DNA of 64,000 bases from Sipunculus nudus (Eukaryota; Annelida; Sipuncula; Golfingiida; Sipunculidae): NCBI GenBank assembly GCA_026874595.1, contig CM049310.1, positions 32,989,558 to 33,053,557 of the forward strand. The letters are read 5' to 3'. The notes under the pieces were generated by a model. The model did not search any database, was not told where the DNA came from, and worked only from the letters and a program-made list of their open reading frames with translations. Positions 21,201-33,019 of the stretch are shown here, in pieces. How positions within the stretch are numbered: the stretch's first letter is position 1; the number at the start of each line of letters is the position of its first letter. The position numbers and the translations under genes are program-made.

Positions 21201-23330
21201 GTAAGTAAAACATATTTATTAGAGAAAGTAGGAAGAAAGTCATGTTGTAACTCTCTCTGCCTTCCCCTCCCCTCAAAATGGGTATTTAGGCAGTTTATTC
21301 ATCACTTTTGTGAACAGTATAAATTTATTCAGATGATATCCTTAGCCTCCACTAAGTGGGAGATAAATGTTATCGGCTATGTAAGTCTGTCTTCCTGTCT
21401 GTCCATTAACATTTTCTATGCTTTCAATATCTCAAAAAGTCTATAAGTCATCTGATTTATAGGGATGGTCCTTTGTCCATCATCCATCTATCCAGCTGTC
21501 TGTTAACAGGACATGTTTTGAAACTGTTAGACCTACAAATCCAAAATTCAACATAGAGCTAGATGTCTCTGCTTTCTCCAAACAAACCTGAAACTTGGTC
21601 ACTGTGAAAAACCTCTGTTTACCAGTAAAAGCCTATTGTTACACTTCAGGACTGCCTTATATCAAAACAACTTGTCTATTTTTGTTCATATTTGGCATAA
21701 AGATTCCTCTTATTAATTTCCTATGCACCTGTCTAATATGTTGATCTATGTTTTTTATTGAAACCTTTGATGCCTTATCAAAGCAGCAAGAAATATATTT
21801 TCTTATATAACGTGGTCACTGTTAAAGCAAGAGACTTTTTTTAAGGATACAACTTTATTTAATCAAGATTTAATTGTGTGCCTAAAATTAGATAAGAATT
21901 TTGTAAATTTTTGAAGTTATTAGCATAAATGAAAAAACTAATTTTGCCCAACTTGACCATTGCACAATTTTACCCTTTAGGCACTGTTGATTAAATTGTC
22001 ACAGTCTGTACACTTAAGGGTTGATTTAATCTTTTAAAATCTGAATTTGGGATATGAAATTTAAATGGAGCTAGTAGTCAAAACTGAAGTTTTTTTGAAG
22101 GCTCTATTTTATTCACTTGCATTGTCAAGATCCAGACAGCCCACTTCTGGTCACTTGAGGTCACTTAATACAGCTCTGCCTGGGTAGTTGGTTCCTGCTT
22201 ATTAATGTATCACCAGAAGAGCCCCCTGCTGTCACAGGTGTATAGTCATATCACTTTTTAGATATTAAATTATTTTGCAAATAAATTTATATAATATATA
22301 GTTTTTTGTGATTAAAAAAAATAAAGACATCTGTATGCATTATGTAATCTAATACGTATAAAAGGAATTCAGTTCACGTTTGTTCGCAGTGTTCTTTATA
22401 ACCGCGTTGTGCACAATATTGTGCCCTACATCATTTTAAAGGTTATTATCCCCGCAGTGACATAGGCAGTATGAAAATAAATAATTTTTAATATACATAT
22501 AATTTTTAGTGATTTTTCTGTTTTTTTACCGAGCACAGCCGAACTGCCTTCGGCAATCACCAAAATGCGTACATCGTGGTCACTTAACCTGTAACACTAA
22601 GGACTATTGTTCATATGAATAACGCTTGCTTTCAATGAGGGATTTGACCCACATGCGTGGTCACTAAAAGAGAAAAACACATGATTCTTGCTTTATGAAA
22701 TGGAGAGTTCAACCCAGAAGGATTAATAACAAAACCTAATTCAAGGTCCCAGTTTCAGGAACAGGGCTGGGGTGGTGTCGGGGGTTTCAGGCCTCAAAAT
22801 TTGTCTGATACGATGAAGAAAAGGTTGCAGTGGCTGAAAATGGGATACGGATCCACTGCACGGTGTCCCGCTGGGTCCACTTCTGCTACTTACGATGTAT
22901 GCACAATGTATTTCTGTTTCCTTCTTCAGGAACAGTTTCCTTTCAACGTACATTTAATTAATCTTTCATGTGTTCCTCACATCAACCTATTCTTTATACG
23001 ACCAACGATAGAAACCAGTCAGATATCAATGAAACACTGTATGCCTCCGCGTCTCATTCCGGTTCGCAATGTATAAAACATCATCACTGACCAGGTCTTC
23101 AATGTAAACATACCGGGATATGATTTTTGCAACGAGCACAGCGCCACAAATTAACAGTTAAATTTTTGGTACATATCGTATTCCGAGAGTATCCCACTAA
23201 AAATCTATTTTCTTTTAACTTTTATAATAAAAATTGAGCCAACATTCAATATCTCAGTAAAATATCTCCTAAACCGTGATAAAAAGCCCGGTATACCGGG
23301 TTAATCAGCTAGTGTTATATATGTATATAT
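21201..23330 (+). other. Intronic or intergenic DNA after the STAT-like exon
   Basis: AT-rich with few features. An isolated CTCF-like GCCCCCTGCTG lies near 22,221-22,231. I looked for, but did not find, the next STAT exon. Confidence 0.4.
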
Positions 23331-23335
23331 ATATA

Positions 23336-24511
23336 CAGTGAAACCTGTCTAAAGCAGACAGTCAAAGGACTCAATCATTTTGTCCTTAATAGTGAGGTGT
23401 CCTTATTAGGCAGGTTGACCTTGGTTGATAACTGAGGGATTATAAGAAAACAACAAACACCTGCAAAATGTGTTTATTGTATTGTATCAGATTTCTTGTA
23501 TATGTACAACAAATTCATGCACGAATCATGCATTCAATATTCATATACAAACTATAATTATTTTTACTTATCTCAAGAAGTGAACAATATAAGGAGAAAA
23601 GTCTACGAAGACATCCGTAAAATCAATGTTCATATACTTACGTACGTTCCTTTTCGCTGATTCACTCAGTTGAATAAGCTTGACTTCTCAGATAGCATAA
23701 GCTCCCACCCAGGAGTACGTGTGGTGCCACCTGGCGGCATTGCCTAAAACCTCCTTGTCCAGCTGTCCATATGCGATCATCTCAAAGTTAAATACGATGT
23801 TGATAATGCGAAGATTGTAATGACTACAAACCTGGGAAAGTTCGTTTTTATAGGTGAATGTGGCTTTAACCTAAAATAAACTTTCTTTGATGATTGTTGT
23901 TTGGTTTGATTTGGTTTAATGTTGAGACGCGATATTAAACGAACCCCAAGGAACTTGTGCACGGTGGCACAGTACAAACAGCTACAGAGCGAGCTGATGT
24001 TTGACACTGAGCAGATCAGTTTGAGATATACTGAGCGAAACCGATTAAAAATATCAAACAGCCTGCTATAACAAAGTAGTTAATTTTACAGTTATATATT
24101 GGGTGGTGAGATCAGGGACCCATGGGTAATCGGTAGCCATTTAATCAATTTAATGACCCAACGGTCGAGCAAAAAATATGCAGCTTCGCAATGTGTGAAT
24201 GATCAACCGTGAAATAAAGTGACACAATGTTTACTGCTTCATATTTGCTGTGTTTAACTTAGGAGCACATCAATGGAGAAAGGACGTATCGTGTCCGCAT
24301 TTGTCAGGTTCATTTACTCTTACTATCTTAGAATGTTGGTTTCAGTTGAAATCTGCTCTCCGCTGTCCGCAGTAGTGAGATGTCCACCTTACAGAGGTTC
24401 CACTTATACATAATTATACATAATATTTACGGAATTTTGAAGGGACTTAACTATCTTGTCCGTTATAGCCAGTTGTCCACCTAAGTGAGGTGTCCGTTAG
24501 ATCAGTTTTCA

Positions 24512-24514
<3 letters not shown>
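23336..24514. mobile_element. pogo/Tigger-like non-autonomous DNA transposon
   Basis: The left end CAGTGAAACCTGTCTAAAG and the reversed right end CAGTGAAAACTGATCTAACG are inverted repeats, each followed by several GGACA/GTCC motifs, and both are flanked by TA. CAGTG-type ends with TA target duplications typify pogo/Tigger elements of the Tc1/mariner superfamily. The length is 1,179 bp. The interior holds no transposase reading frame, so it would need enzyme supplied in trans. The (TA)n tract on the right makes the exact duplication hard to prove. Confidence 0.65.
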
Positions 24515-24567
<53 letters not shown>

Positions 24568-24611
24568 ATATATATATATACATATATATGTATATATATA
24601 TATATATATAT
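24515..24611. repeat. (TA)n microsatellite
   Basis: About 97 bp, nearly pure TA. Confidence 0.95.
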
Positions 24612-24734
24612 GAACTAATTTAGTGATAATGCTGATGCAATTTATAATCGTGAATCAACTCATATATTCTGATATATATATAAATGTTATATTTTATAAA
24701 ATTGAAAAAAAATTATATACCAGACTTTTTTTTA

Positions 24735-25785
24735 GGTCAGCTGACTGTAAGTCATCTGAGCTTTAGCGATCATCCTTTGTCCATCGTCCGTCTGTCTGTC
24801 TGTCTGTCCGTCCGTCCGTTGACGTGGCACAAATCGTAACCGCTGGACCTAGAAACTTGTAACTTGACATTCTGAGAGGTCCATGAAAAATCTCCTTGGA
24901 AACCAGAAATGAGGTCTCTGTTACCCATATCCTTCGAGCTATGTGGCCCCAAAGTACCCCCCCATAGTAGTCAAAAATTTCATACAAAAACTTCAATATC
25001 TCATTAACTACATCACTGATGGTCATGATTTTTGGCATACATATTAATCATGAGATGTTCCATCAGTTCCTGCAGACTGGTGGCGCCACCTGTATTTTTC
25101 GATTTTTTACGAATTTTTTTCTCTATTTTTGAGACCTTTAGAAATGTGAACATCTGTTAACAGGGCACAAACCGTAAAGACTGGACCTAGAATCTTCATT
25201 CTTGACACAGTGAGAGACCTATGAAAAGTCTCCATGGAAACCAGAAATTAGGTCTCTGTTACCCATATCCTTCGAGCTATGGAGCCCCAAAGTACCCCCA
25301 GAACAGTCAAAAATTTCATGAATACAAAAACTTCAATATCTCATTAACTACATCACTGATGGTCATGATTTTTGGCATACATATTAATCATGAGATGTTC
25401 CATCAGTTCCTGCAGACTGGTGGCGCCACCTGTATTTTTCGATTTTTTACGAATTTTTTTCTCTATTTTTGAGACCTTTAAAAATGTGAATATCTGTTAA
25501 CAGGGCACAAACTGTAAAGACTGGACCTAGAATCTTCATTCTTGACACAGTGAGAGACCTATGAAAAGTCTCCATGGAAACCTGAAATTAGGTCTCTGTT
25601 ACCCATATCCTTTAAGCTGTATGGCTCCAAAATACCCCCCAGAATAATGAAAAATTTGATACAAAAACTGCAGTATCTCAATAACTACAACACTGATGGT
25701 CATGATTTTTCACATACATATATATTGATCATGAAGTGTTCAATCAGTTTCTGCAGACTGGGTGCGCCACCTCTATTTTTAGCTC
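24735..25785. repeat. Three ~340-bp tandem units led by a (GTCT)n/(GTCC)n microsatellite
   Basis: An edge with GGTCAGCTGACTGTAAGTC is followed by a GTCTGTCTGTCCGTCC tract (24,787-24,819) and then three tandem copies. Their GGCACAAA landmarks are near 24,826, 25,164 and 25,504. Copies share CTGCAGACTGGTGGCGCCACC, with the palindrome GGTGGCGCCACC. Tandem cores beside ACAG/ACGG microsatellites are known from bivalve pearl-type and Helitron-related elements. Confidence 0.7.
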
Positions 25786-25788
25786 AGC

Positions 25789-26900
25789 TGACTTTCAGTC
25801 ATGCTGGGCTATAGCGATGGGTCTTTGTCCGTCGTCCTTCCGTCTGTCCGTCTGGCCGGCCGTCTGTCCGTCCGGCCGGCCGTCCGTTAGCAGGGCACAA
25901 ATCGTAACCATAGGGGCTAGGGCCATGAACCCTATGCAGTCTTAGAGGTTATAAAAAGATCTCCTTGCAAACCTGAAATTAGGTCACTGCGACCTATATT
26001 CTCGAAGTTATGGGGTGTGTTTGCACCCCCCAGAAATAACTCTTTGAGACAAAATTTTCATCCCAAACCTTCCATCTTTCACATACAGCTCACCTACCAA
26101 CAGGGGAAGAACCATAATTTTTTTTAGGTCAAAAGGTCAAAGGTCAGGGTCACAGGAGCCTCTTCTTTGAAAAGCCTGTGGATGCATTTTAAGCCAACCC
26201 TTTCATCCCAATTCTTTGATTTTTCACATATAGCTCACCTACTAAGTTGGAGAAGAATCCTATAGATTTTGAGGTCACTAGGTCAAAGGTCAGGGTCACA
26301 GGATCCACTTCTTTGAAAAGGTTGTGGACACATTTCAAGCTAGACTTTTCATTCCAAACCTTCCAGCACCGATATCGCTTCTCTGCCAACAGGGGAAAAG
26401 ACCTGTTGATTTTGAGGTCAAAGGTCAAGTTCACAGCACCCACTTCTTGCGTGGAGTCATTTTCAGGCAAACTTTTCAGTCTGTACCTTCCATCTGTCAT
26501 ATATGGCTTACCTACCATTAAGGGAAGAAGCCTATTGATGTTGAGGTCAAAAAGTCAAAGGTCAAGGTCACAATATTTAATTGTTCTAAATGCTTGTGAG
26601 CATATTTCAAGTGTAACTGTTCAACCCAAACCTTCAGTCTTTCACATATGCCACATCTATGCATCACTCAGTTTGACTCAAACTTCATATTTATGGGTCT
26701 TTTTGCTTGAATAAATAACTTATTGATTTTGGGGTCAGCTGGTCAGCAGGTTAAAGGTTGCAGGTCAAAGTTATTCACCCATTGGTTGCCAAGTAATTAC
26801 ACCAGATTTAAGTGGTTAGTAGTTACCCATCATTTAGAAAGAATCCAGTTGATATATGGGCAAAAGGCCAAGGTCATAGGTCAGGGATGTTCACAATTAT
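25789..26900. repeat. ~143-bp tandem units with AGGTCAAAGGTCA direct repeats
   Basis: A second copy of the GCTGAC..TCATGCTGGGCTATAGCGATGG edge and GTCC/GGCC microsatellite (25,789-25,890) leads into units whose GGTCA clusters fall near 26,126, 26,272, 26,415 and 26,543, with a weaker one near 26,730. Three clusters contain an exact AGGTCAAAGGTCA. Confidence 0.65.
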
Positions 26901-27340
26901 TTTATAGACCATCTCTATTTTTCTTGTATATATATAACCATCCCACTCCAGCTGGTACATCTCCCTGTGTGGCTGTAATTGTGAGTGACACTGGTGACAT
27001 ATGACTCCCTTTTGTATCAGCCTATTAAGTGATAAGGCTCAGTGATAAGTACCTCGTTACTTCATAACAAAAACACTGTTGTCAGAATGCTTCAGCCAGG
27101 CATTAAGACTATGAGAGTATAGTATTAAGGTTTAGCTACTGATTTATAAGATGATGGGAACATTTTGCAGTTTATTTTATGGAATCCTAGCAATAAACTT
27201 AGTTTCCTAGATATCTGAATATTTTAATATATATCACCACATATAAAAGCAAGTGTTTGTTCTCATAATATGTGGATGTGTACCTTGATTTAGGATGGCT
27301 TTTTGTTTTATTTCAAGACTCTTAGTCATGCTTTCTGCAT
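26900..27340. other. Unassigned spacer
   Basis: AT-rich sequence between repeat blocks; nothing recognised. Confidence 0.4.
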
Positions 27341-27479
27341 TTCTTTTCTTTCAGGTTTGGCAGTTTACCTACCCTGCTGACCCCATTGAAAAGCAGAGTG
27401 ATAATAAAAAATATTGGACTTACACTTTTTACAATTGCATATCTATAAATCTGATATGAGGGCCTGGACATGCCTTTTG

Positions 27480-27740
27480 AATTATTTTGGGCATTCATTA
27501 CTGGATAATTTGCCCAAGTTTGGTCTCTTATTGGAGAATGTGGGATATCAAATGTCATACTTGTCAGAAATCCATAATGTCTGCCAGTTAGCCACCTTAG
27601 AAATTCTTTCTTCAGTGCTTTCTTTAATGTTTGGTCCGATTTAGAGAATGTTTGTTGTCTGATTTCAGACTTGTCAGAAGTCCAATATGGCCACCAGGCA
27701 ACCATCTTTTAATTCCTTTTGATCATATTATCTCAAGAAC
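27480..27740. repeat. Two diverged ~143-bp tandem units
   Basis: TTTGGTC..AGAGAATGT.....CTTGTCAGAAATCC and TTTGGTC..AGAATGT.....CTTGTCAGAAGTCC repeat with similar endings (CAGTTAGCCACC / CAGGCAACCATC). A splice-acceptor-like TTCTTTCAG at 27,354 upstream leads into no convincing exon. Confidence 0.5.
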
Positions 27741-28159
27741 AGTTAAAGTGAATGCAGTTGGATGTATATTTATGTAATCTTGTAAAGGATTGGGTCAAAT
27801 ATTTCTGAATAAATATTACCATCATTTATAAAAGTGCAGTACAGTTGGCTTGTATTGAATAAAAATTCATACAGAAGCACCTGTTTCTCAATAATTCTTG
27901 CATGTATTTCCTTGATTTTGCCATATATTTTGATCTTATATTTTCCCTTTGTGGTGTTCCTTTGAGACTGACAGGTTTCAAGCAAGCTGTTGGAATAGTT
28001 CCTGATAGCTTAACAATCATGCATTTTCCTCAGACCATCAATTCACTGTGTTTTAACCAGACATAGGTGATATATATTTCTGTTGTCATAGAAAATTTTC
28101 AACAAATTGGCAAAATGGTTCTTCAAAATTTGACTGGAAGTTGTGAATCTCAGTCCATG

Positions 28160-28740
28160 ATGTCACAGGTCATGCTTGGCAGCTGAGCGTCATGACCCAT
28201 GGGTCACTTGTTTTTTCAAATTTTTACGAATTGTTTTCTCTATTTTTGAGACCTTTTAAGATGTGGTTATCTGTCAACAGGGTACAAATAGTTACAACTG
28301 GACCTAGAATCTTCATTCTCGTCATGCAAGGAGGCCCATGAAAAGTGTCTGTGGAAACCTGAAATTAGGTCTCTGTTTTCCATATCCTTCAAGCTATAGG
28401 ACTCCGAAGTATCCCTCAGAATAATGGAAAATTTGATACAAAAGCTGAAGTATCTGAACAACTAATGCAGAGATCACCATGATTCTTTGATTGTATATTG
28501 ACCATTAAGTGTTTTTATTAGTTTCTGCAGACTGGTGGAGCCACCTGTATTTTTTTTAAGTTTACACATTTTTCTCTATTTTTGAAATATATATAAATGC
28601 AGACACAATCTTGGCCTGTTGGTTCATCTGTTTGATGCTTCAGTTGAATGGGTATATACTACCATTTAAAAATTTAAAAATTTCCTTTTGCGAATCTCTT
28701 CCCAGTCAGCTGAGCGTCATGACCCATGGGTCACTTGTTT
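28160..28740. repeat. Fourth diverged ~340-bp unit with repeated end sequence
   Basis: The segment 28,215-28,560 matches the 24.8-25.8 kb units (GGTACAAATAGTTACAACTGGACC, CTGCAGACTGGTGG). The end phrase CAGCTGAGCGTCATGACCC occurs at about 28,181 and again at about 28,709. This suggests a composite in which a similar element is nested. Confidence 0.6.
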
Positions 28741-29125
28741 ATTACCAGTAAGGAAAAAAATGAGAATCTAATAAAAATATTTGTTAATTTTTTCCAGCCT
28801 TGGCAGAATGAGAAATAAGTCATCAGCTTTGTTTGTTTATATTTTTATATATTTTATAATTATGAATCAACATTTTTCCTGTAAGCACTGTGGTATTAAA
28901 CTTCATATCCTGCATGTATATACAGAGATGTTGGAACTTTTTTCCTGTAAGCACTTTTTAATTAAATTTCATATCCTGCATGTATATTCAGAGATGATGG
29001 AACACATGTCCAGTTCTCCAAAAACATGCAGAAATAATATTGGCCACTTGGGGCTTTCAGTGTGAACATTTGACTTTATCAACATTTCTGTTAGGGATAT
29101 TTTCACAAAGCACTCAATATACAAA
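28741..29125. repeat. Short duplicated phrase, otherwise unassigned
   Basis: CCTGTAAGCAC..TTAAA.TTCATATCCTGCATGTATA occurs twice (about 28,878 and 28,942), a ~64-bp tandem duplication. Confidence 0.6.
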
Positions 29126-31060
29126 CTAGACGACCATAGGTCGAACGCTTGCCGGAAATCGGAAGTGAAACACCGACGGACAGACAGAACATATTGTCGG
29201 TTTTCTATTAATGGGATGACTCTCAGGGACATTGCTGAGAATATGTGGCCCGTAGAATGACATATGAGACAAAAGAACAGGCAAGCAGACAAAGCTGACA
29301 ACAAAAGACGAACAGACAGACATACTGACTTTGTGAGACAAGATTGACACCAGATGACATAACCTGGTGATTGAGAAGATTCAAAGGAAGAAAATGAAAT
29401 ATAATTTATGTAATTTAGATTTATAATTTTGGAGGTATGGCGAATTAATGATATACTTGGGAGGCTCGACTGTAGCGCCCTCTAGCAGACATATTCCGAA
29501 GACGACAAATGCGTTTCGTATTATTAGTGTATACCATGAGATGTCCCAGTTTCAAAAGGATTCCGTCAAAGCTGTGGCCTGTAGAATGCTATATGTAAGG
29601 CGTAAGAACCAGCAAGCAGGCGACTTTGAGGATAACGGACAAACAGCTGGACACACTGACAAAGTGACAGAAGATTGAAACCAGATGCCTTAATCAGGTT
29701 ATGGAGAAGACTCAAAGGAAGAAAATAAGCTATAGTTTATGTAACTGAGGCTTTGGGTGTAGAGATATGGCCAATACAATGGTATGTGTGTGAGGGTCGT
29801 GTGCAGCGCCCACTAGTGGCCATATCCGGAAAATGAAAAATATATTTCTAGATATAAGTGTAAGACATAAGATGTAATAGTTTCAAAAGGATTCTGTCAA
29901 AACTGTGGCCTACAGAATGCTATATGTGAGACGCAAGAGCCAACAAGCAGGCGAATTTGAGGACAACTGACAAACAGACGAAAACACTGACAAAGTGACT
30001 CAAAATTGAGTCCAGATGACTACTCCAGGTTATGGAGAAGACTCAAAGGAAGAAAAAAGCTACAGTTTATGTAACTGAGGTTTATAGTTTTGGAGATATT
30101 GCCAAAGCATGATATGTTGGGAGTGGTTCGAGTTCAGCGCCCCCTAGCGGCCATATCCGGAAAATGAAAAATTGGTTTCGAGATATTAGTGTAAGACTTA
30201 AGATGTAATAGTTTCAAAAGGATTCTTTCAAAACTGTGCCCTTTAGAATGCTATATGAGAGACGCAAGAGCAAGCGGGCGAATTTGAGGACAACTGACAA
30301 ACAGACAGACACACTGACAAAGTGTCACAAAATTGTGACCAGATGACTACACTAGGTTATGGAGAAAACTCAGAGGAAGAAAATAAGCTATAGTTTATGT
30401 AATTGAGGCTCATAATTTTGGAGATATGGCCAAAATATGATATGTTCGGGAGGTTCGCATCCAGCGCCCCCTAGAGGCCCTATTCAAAAAATGAAAAAAC
30501 AATTTCGAGATACTAGTGTAGGACTTATAATATGTCAGTCTCAGGAAGATTCCTGCAATAATGTGGCATTTGGCGCAAGATGAATGAAATCTCGAAATAT
30601 CTCTATTCATGAGATATTTTACGAGATACTGCAATACTTGTTATAAAATCTTGTAGTACTAGTTGAATGCTACCTGATGCAAAAAACTAGATCACACTAG
30701 CTTTAAAACTGACAAAGTTAGAAAAATAAGACCCCTTATATTCGAATATCATGACTTTTCCCCAAAAATTTGTAACCATGGTTACGGCAAATTTGAGTCA
30801 GCTACACACTAGATGACAGGCCTTGGAATGACGATTGAAATGAGCTATTGTTGAAGTAGATACGACTAATAGTCACAAAGATATGAAGAAAAAACCTTTT
30901 TGAGAATTTTTGACGACCTTGACCTTTGACCTATTTTAACCAAAAACAATAGGGCACTTAGAAATTTAATTCTCCATCATCTTTGAAAGTTTTAAGGTGA
31001 TTGTGGCAAAATTGTGGCCAGGAGAGTGCAGACAAACAAACAAACAGACAGACAGACAGA
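29126..31060. repeat. Diverged ancestral units of the macrosatellite family
   Basis: The block starts with the ACTAGACGACC hairpin and GCTTGCCGGAAAT motif also found at 31,061 and 53,314. It continues with ~328-bp units marked by GAGATATGGCCAA-type phrases near 29,437, 29,764, 30,092 and 30,421, each followed by a CAGCGCCC-type motif. From 30,560 to 31,030 it resembles the second half of the A unit (ACTAGANC.CNCTAGCTTTAAAA, TGTAACCATGG, TTGACCTTTGACCTA). It ends in a CAAA/CAGA microsatellite. Confidence 0.75.
29804..29820 (-). promoter_or_regulatory. CTCF-like core in an ancestral ~328-bp unit
   Basis: CAGCGCCCACTAGTGGC reversed reads GCCACTAGTGGGCGCTG, a close CTCF match. Variants sit at equivalent places near 29,474, 30,135, 30,462, 32,565, 32,889 and 33,625, all in the same orientation. 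Confidence 0.45.
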
Positions 31061-33019
31061 CTAGACGACCAGAGGTCGAACGCTTGCCGGAAATGGCTGG
31101 AAATAAGACAGCGAAACAAGCAGGACAAACTGTCGCTTTTCTATCAATTGAATGACTTTCAGAGCGATTGCTGGAAAGTTTTGCATGTTGAATGACATAT
31201 ATCACACAACAGACCATGAAAGTAGACTTGGCTCAAAACAGACAGATATACTGACACACCTGAGATAACAGACTACCAGAAAAAAGTTGGGAACGTAAAT
31301 AGAAGCAAAATGAGCTATAGTTTTAGTAGGTAGAGTTTATAGTGTCGGAGGTATGGCCAATATATGGTAGCGGCCATATCCCAAACATTAAAAATTTCTT
31401 TTGAGACTTTAATGTAAGAAATAAGATGTTGTTCCAGTTCCAAAAGGATTCCCTCAAAACTGTGTCCTGAAAATTGCTAACTGCAAGAAGCAAGGTCCAG
31501 CAAAGCAGGCGAAATTTAGGATCACTGACAAACAGACAGACATACTCAAAAATGACACAAGAATAAGACCAGATGACCTACTCAGATTATCGAGTAGATT
31601 CAGAGGAAGAAAATAAATCATAGTTTTCAATTGGCTACACTGCTTTTTTAAAGTTGCATTTACCCAATCTCTTCTTATAAAACTGGCAGAAACCTACCAT
31701 AGAATAATTCTTGTAAAGTTTAAACCAATCAGCTTAACAGTTTCATCATAAAACAGAGTATAACCTGGAGTCTAAAATTACATTTTCCCTTGTAAAAAAC
31801 AGATCAATGCAAGTGGCGCCACCAATACCTCAATTTCAGATATGACATATGAGACAAATATAGGTATAAAATTTGGTAATGACAGCTCTAGCCGTTTCTG
31901 AGATTTTAATTTTAGTTTGCTTTTTTGGCAGATGACTAAGTTCAACCTCCTGTTTAATCTCCGAACTGAAACCAATCGAACAAACTTGAGATAGATTGTT
32001 CAAGAGATCATTTCTTAGAAATATTGGCCTATTTGGCCGGACAGTTTCGTAGAAGAAAATTTTTAAAGCTTTTTTAGCTTTTTCCCTATAAAATCTCAGT
32101 AAATGCAGAAAGCCAAAAAATAAACAAAATCCGATAGTGCTTTTCAGATGACTGTTTATTTACAAAAAAAATTGGTAATGCTAGTTCCTGCCGTTTTTGA
32201 GATATCTATGGTTAACCTACAGACGACGGACGACGCTGCACCATAGCATAAGCTCACAGATTCGCTAATAATCTGTTTCGAGATATAACTGTAAGACATA
32301 TGATTTAATAGTTTAAAAAAGATTCTTTCAAAACTGTGGCCTGTAGAATTCTATTAGTGAGACGGAAGAACAAACAAGCAGGCGAATTTGAGGACAACTG
32401 ACAAACAAACAGACATACTGACAAAGGGACACAAGATGAAGACAAGATGACTTAACCAGGTCATGGGGAAGACTCAGAGGAAGAAAATAAGGTATAGTTT
32501 ATGTAATTGAGGTTTCCAGTTTTGGAGATATGGCCAAATAATGATATATTGGGGATGTTCGACTGCAGCGCCCTCTAGTGGACATATCCTGAAGACGACA
32601 AATGCGTTTCGTAATATTAGTGAATGGCATAAGATGTAATCGTTTCAAAAGGATTCCTCAAAAAATCTGATTGCTATATGTGAGATGCAAGAACCAGCAA
32701 GTAGGCGAAATTGAAGATAACTGACAAACAGACAGACATACTGACAAAGTAACACAAGATGGACACCAGATGACGTTACCATATTTTGCAGAAGGCCAAG
32801 AGAAAGAAAATAAGTTACTGTTTGTGTAACATAGGTTTACTCTTACGGAAATATGTCCAAAAACTGATTTGTTTGGATGTGTCTAGTGCAACGCCCCCTA
32901 GCAGCCATATCCGGAAAATGAAACATAAGTTTTGAGATATTAGTGTAAAACATAAGATGAAGGAACAAACATACGCGGGTGATCAACATACTTGCGAAAA
33001 TCGAAGATTTCCGGCAAGC
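31061..33019 (-). mobile_element. Helitron/HINE-like block X
   Basis: Read on the minus strand, it begins with GCTTGCCGGAAAT (reverse of 33,007-33,019). It ends with the inverted copy ATTTCCGGCAAGC (31,082-31,094), a short stem-loop CGACC-TCT-GGTCG (31,066-31,078) and CTAG (31,061-31,064). Subterminal inverted repeats, a 3' hairpin, a CTRR-type end and an adjacent CAGA microsatellite are features of non-autonomous Helitron/Helentron elements. The hairpin lies closer to CTAG than in classical Helitrons. No Rep/helicase gene is present. The block holds further diverged ~328-bp units (CTCF-like motifs at 32,565 and 32,889). Confidence 0.4.

Noticed and set aside
22741-23076. Coding exon of the STAT-like gene
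   Set aside because: The plus-strand frame has no match to the STAT N-domain continuation and no convincing acceptor at its start.
27322-27705. 127-codon minus-strand open frame as a gene
   Set aside because: It lies across two diverged tandem repeat units and translates repeat sequence.
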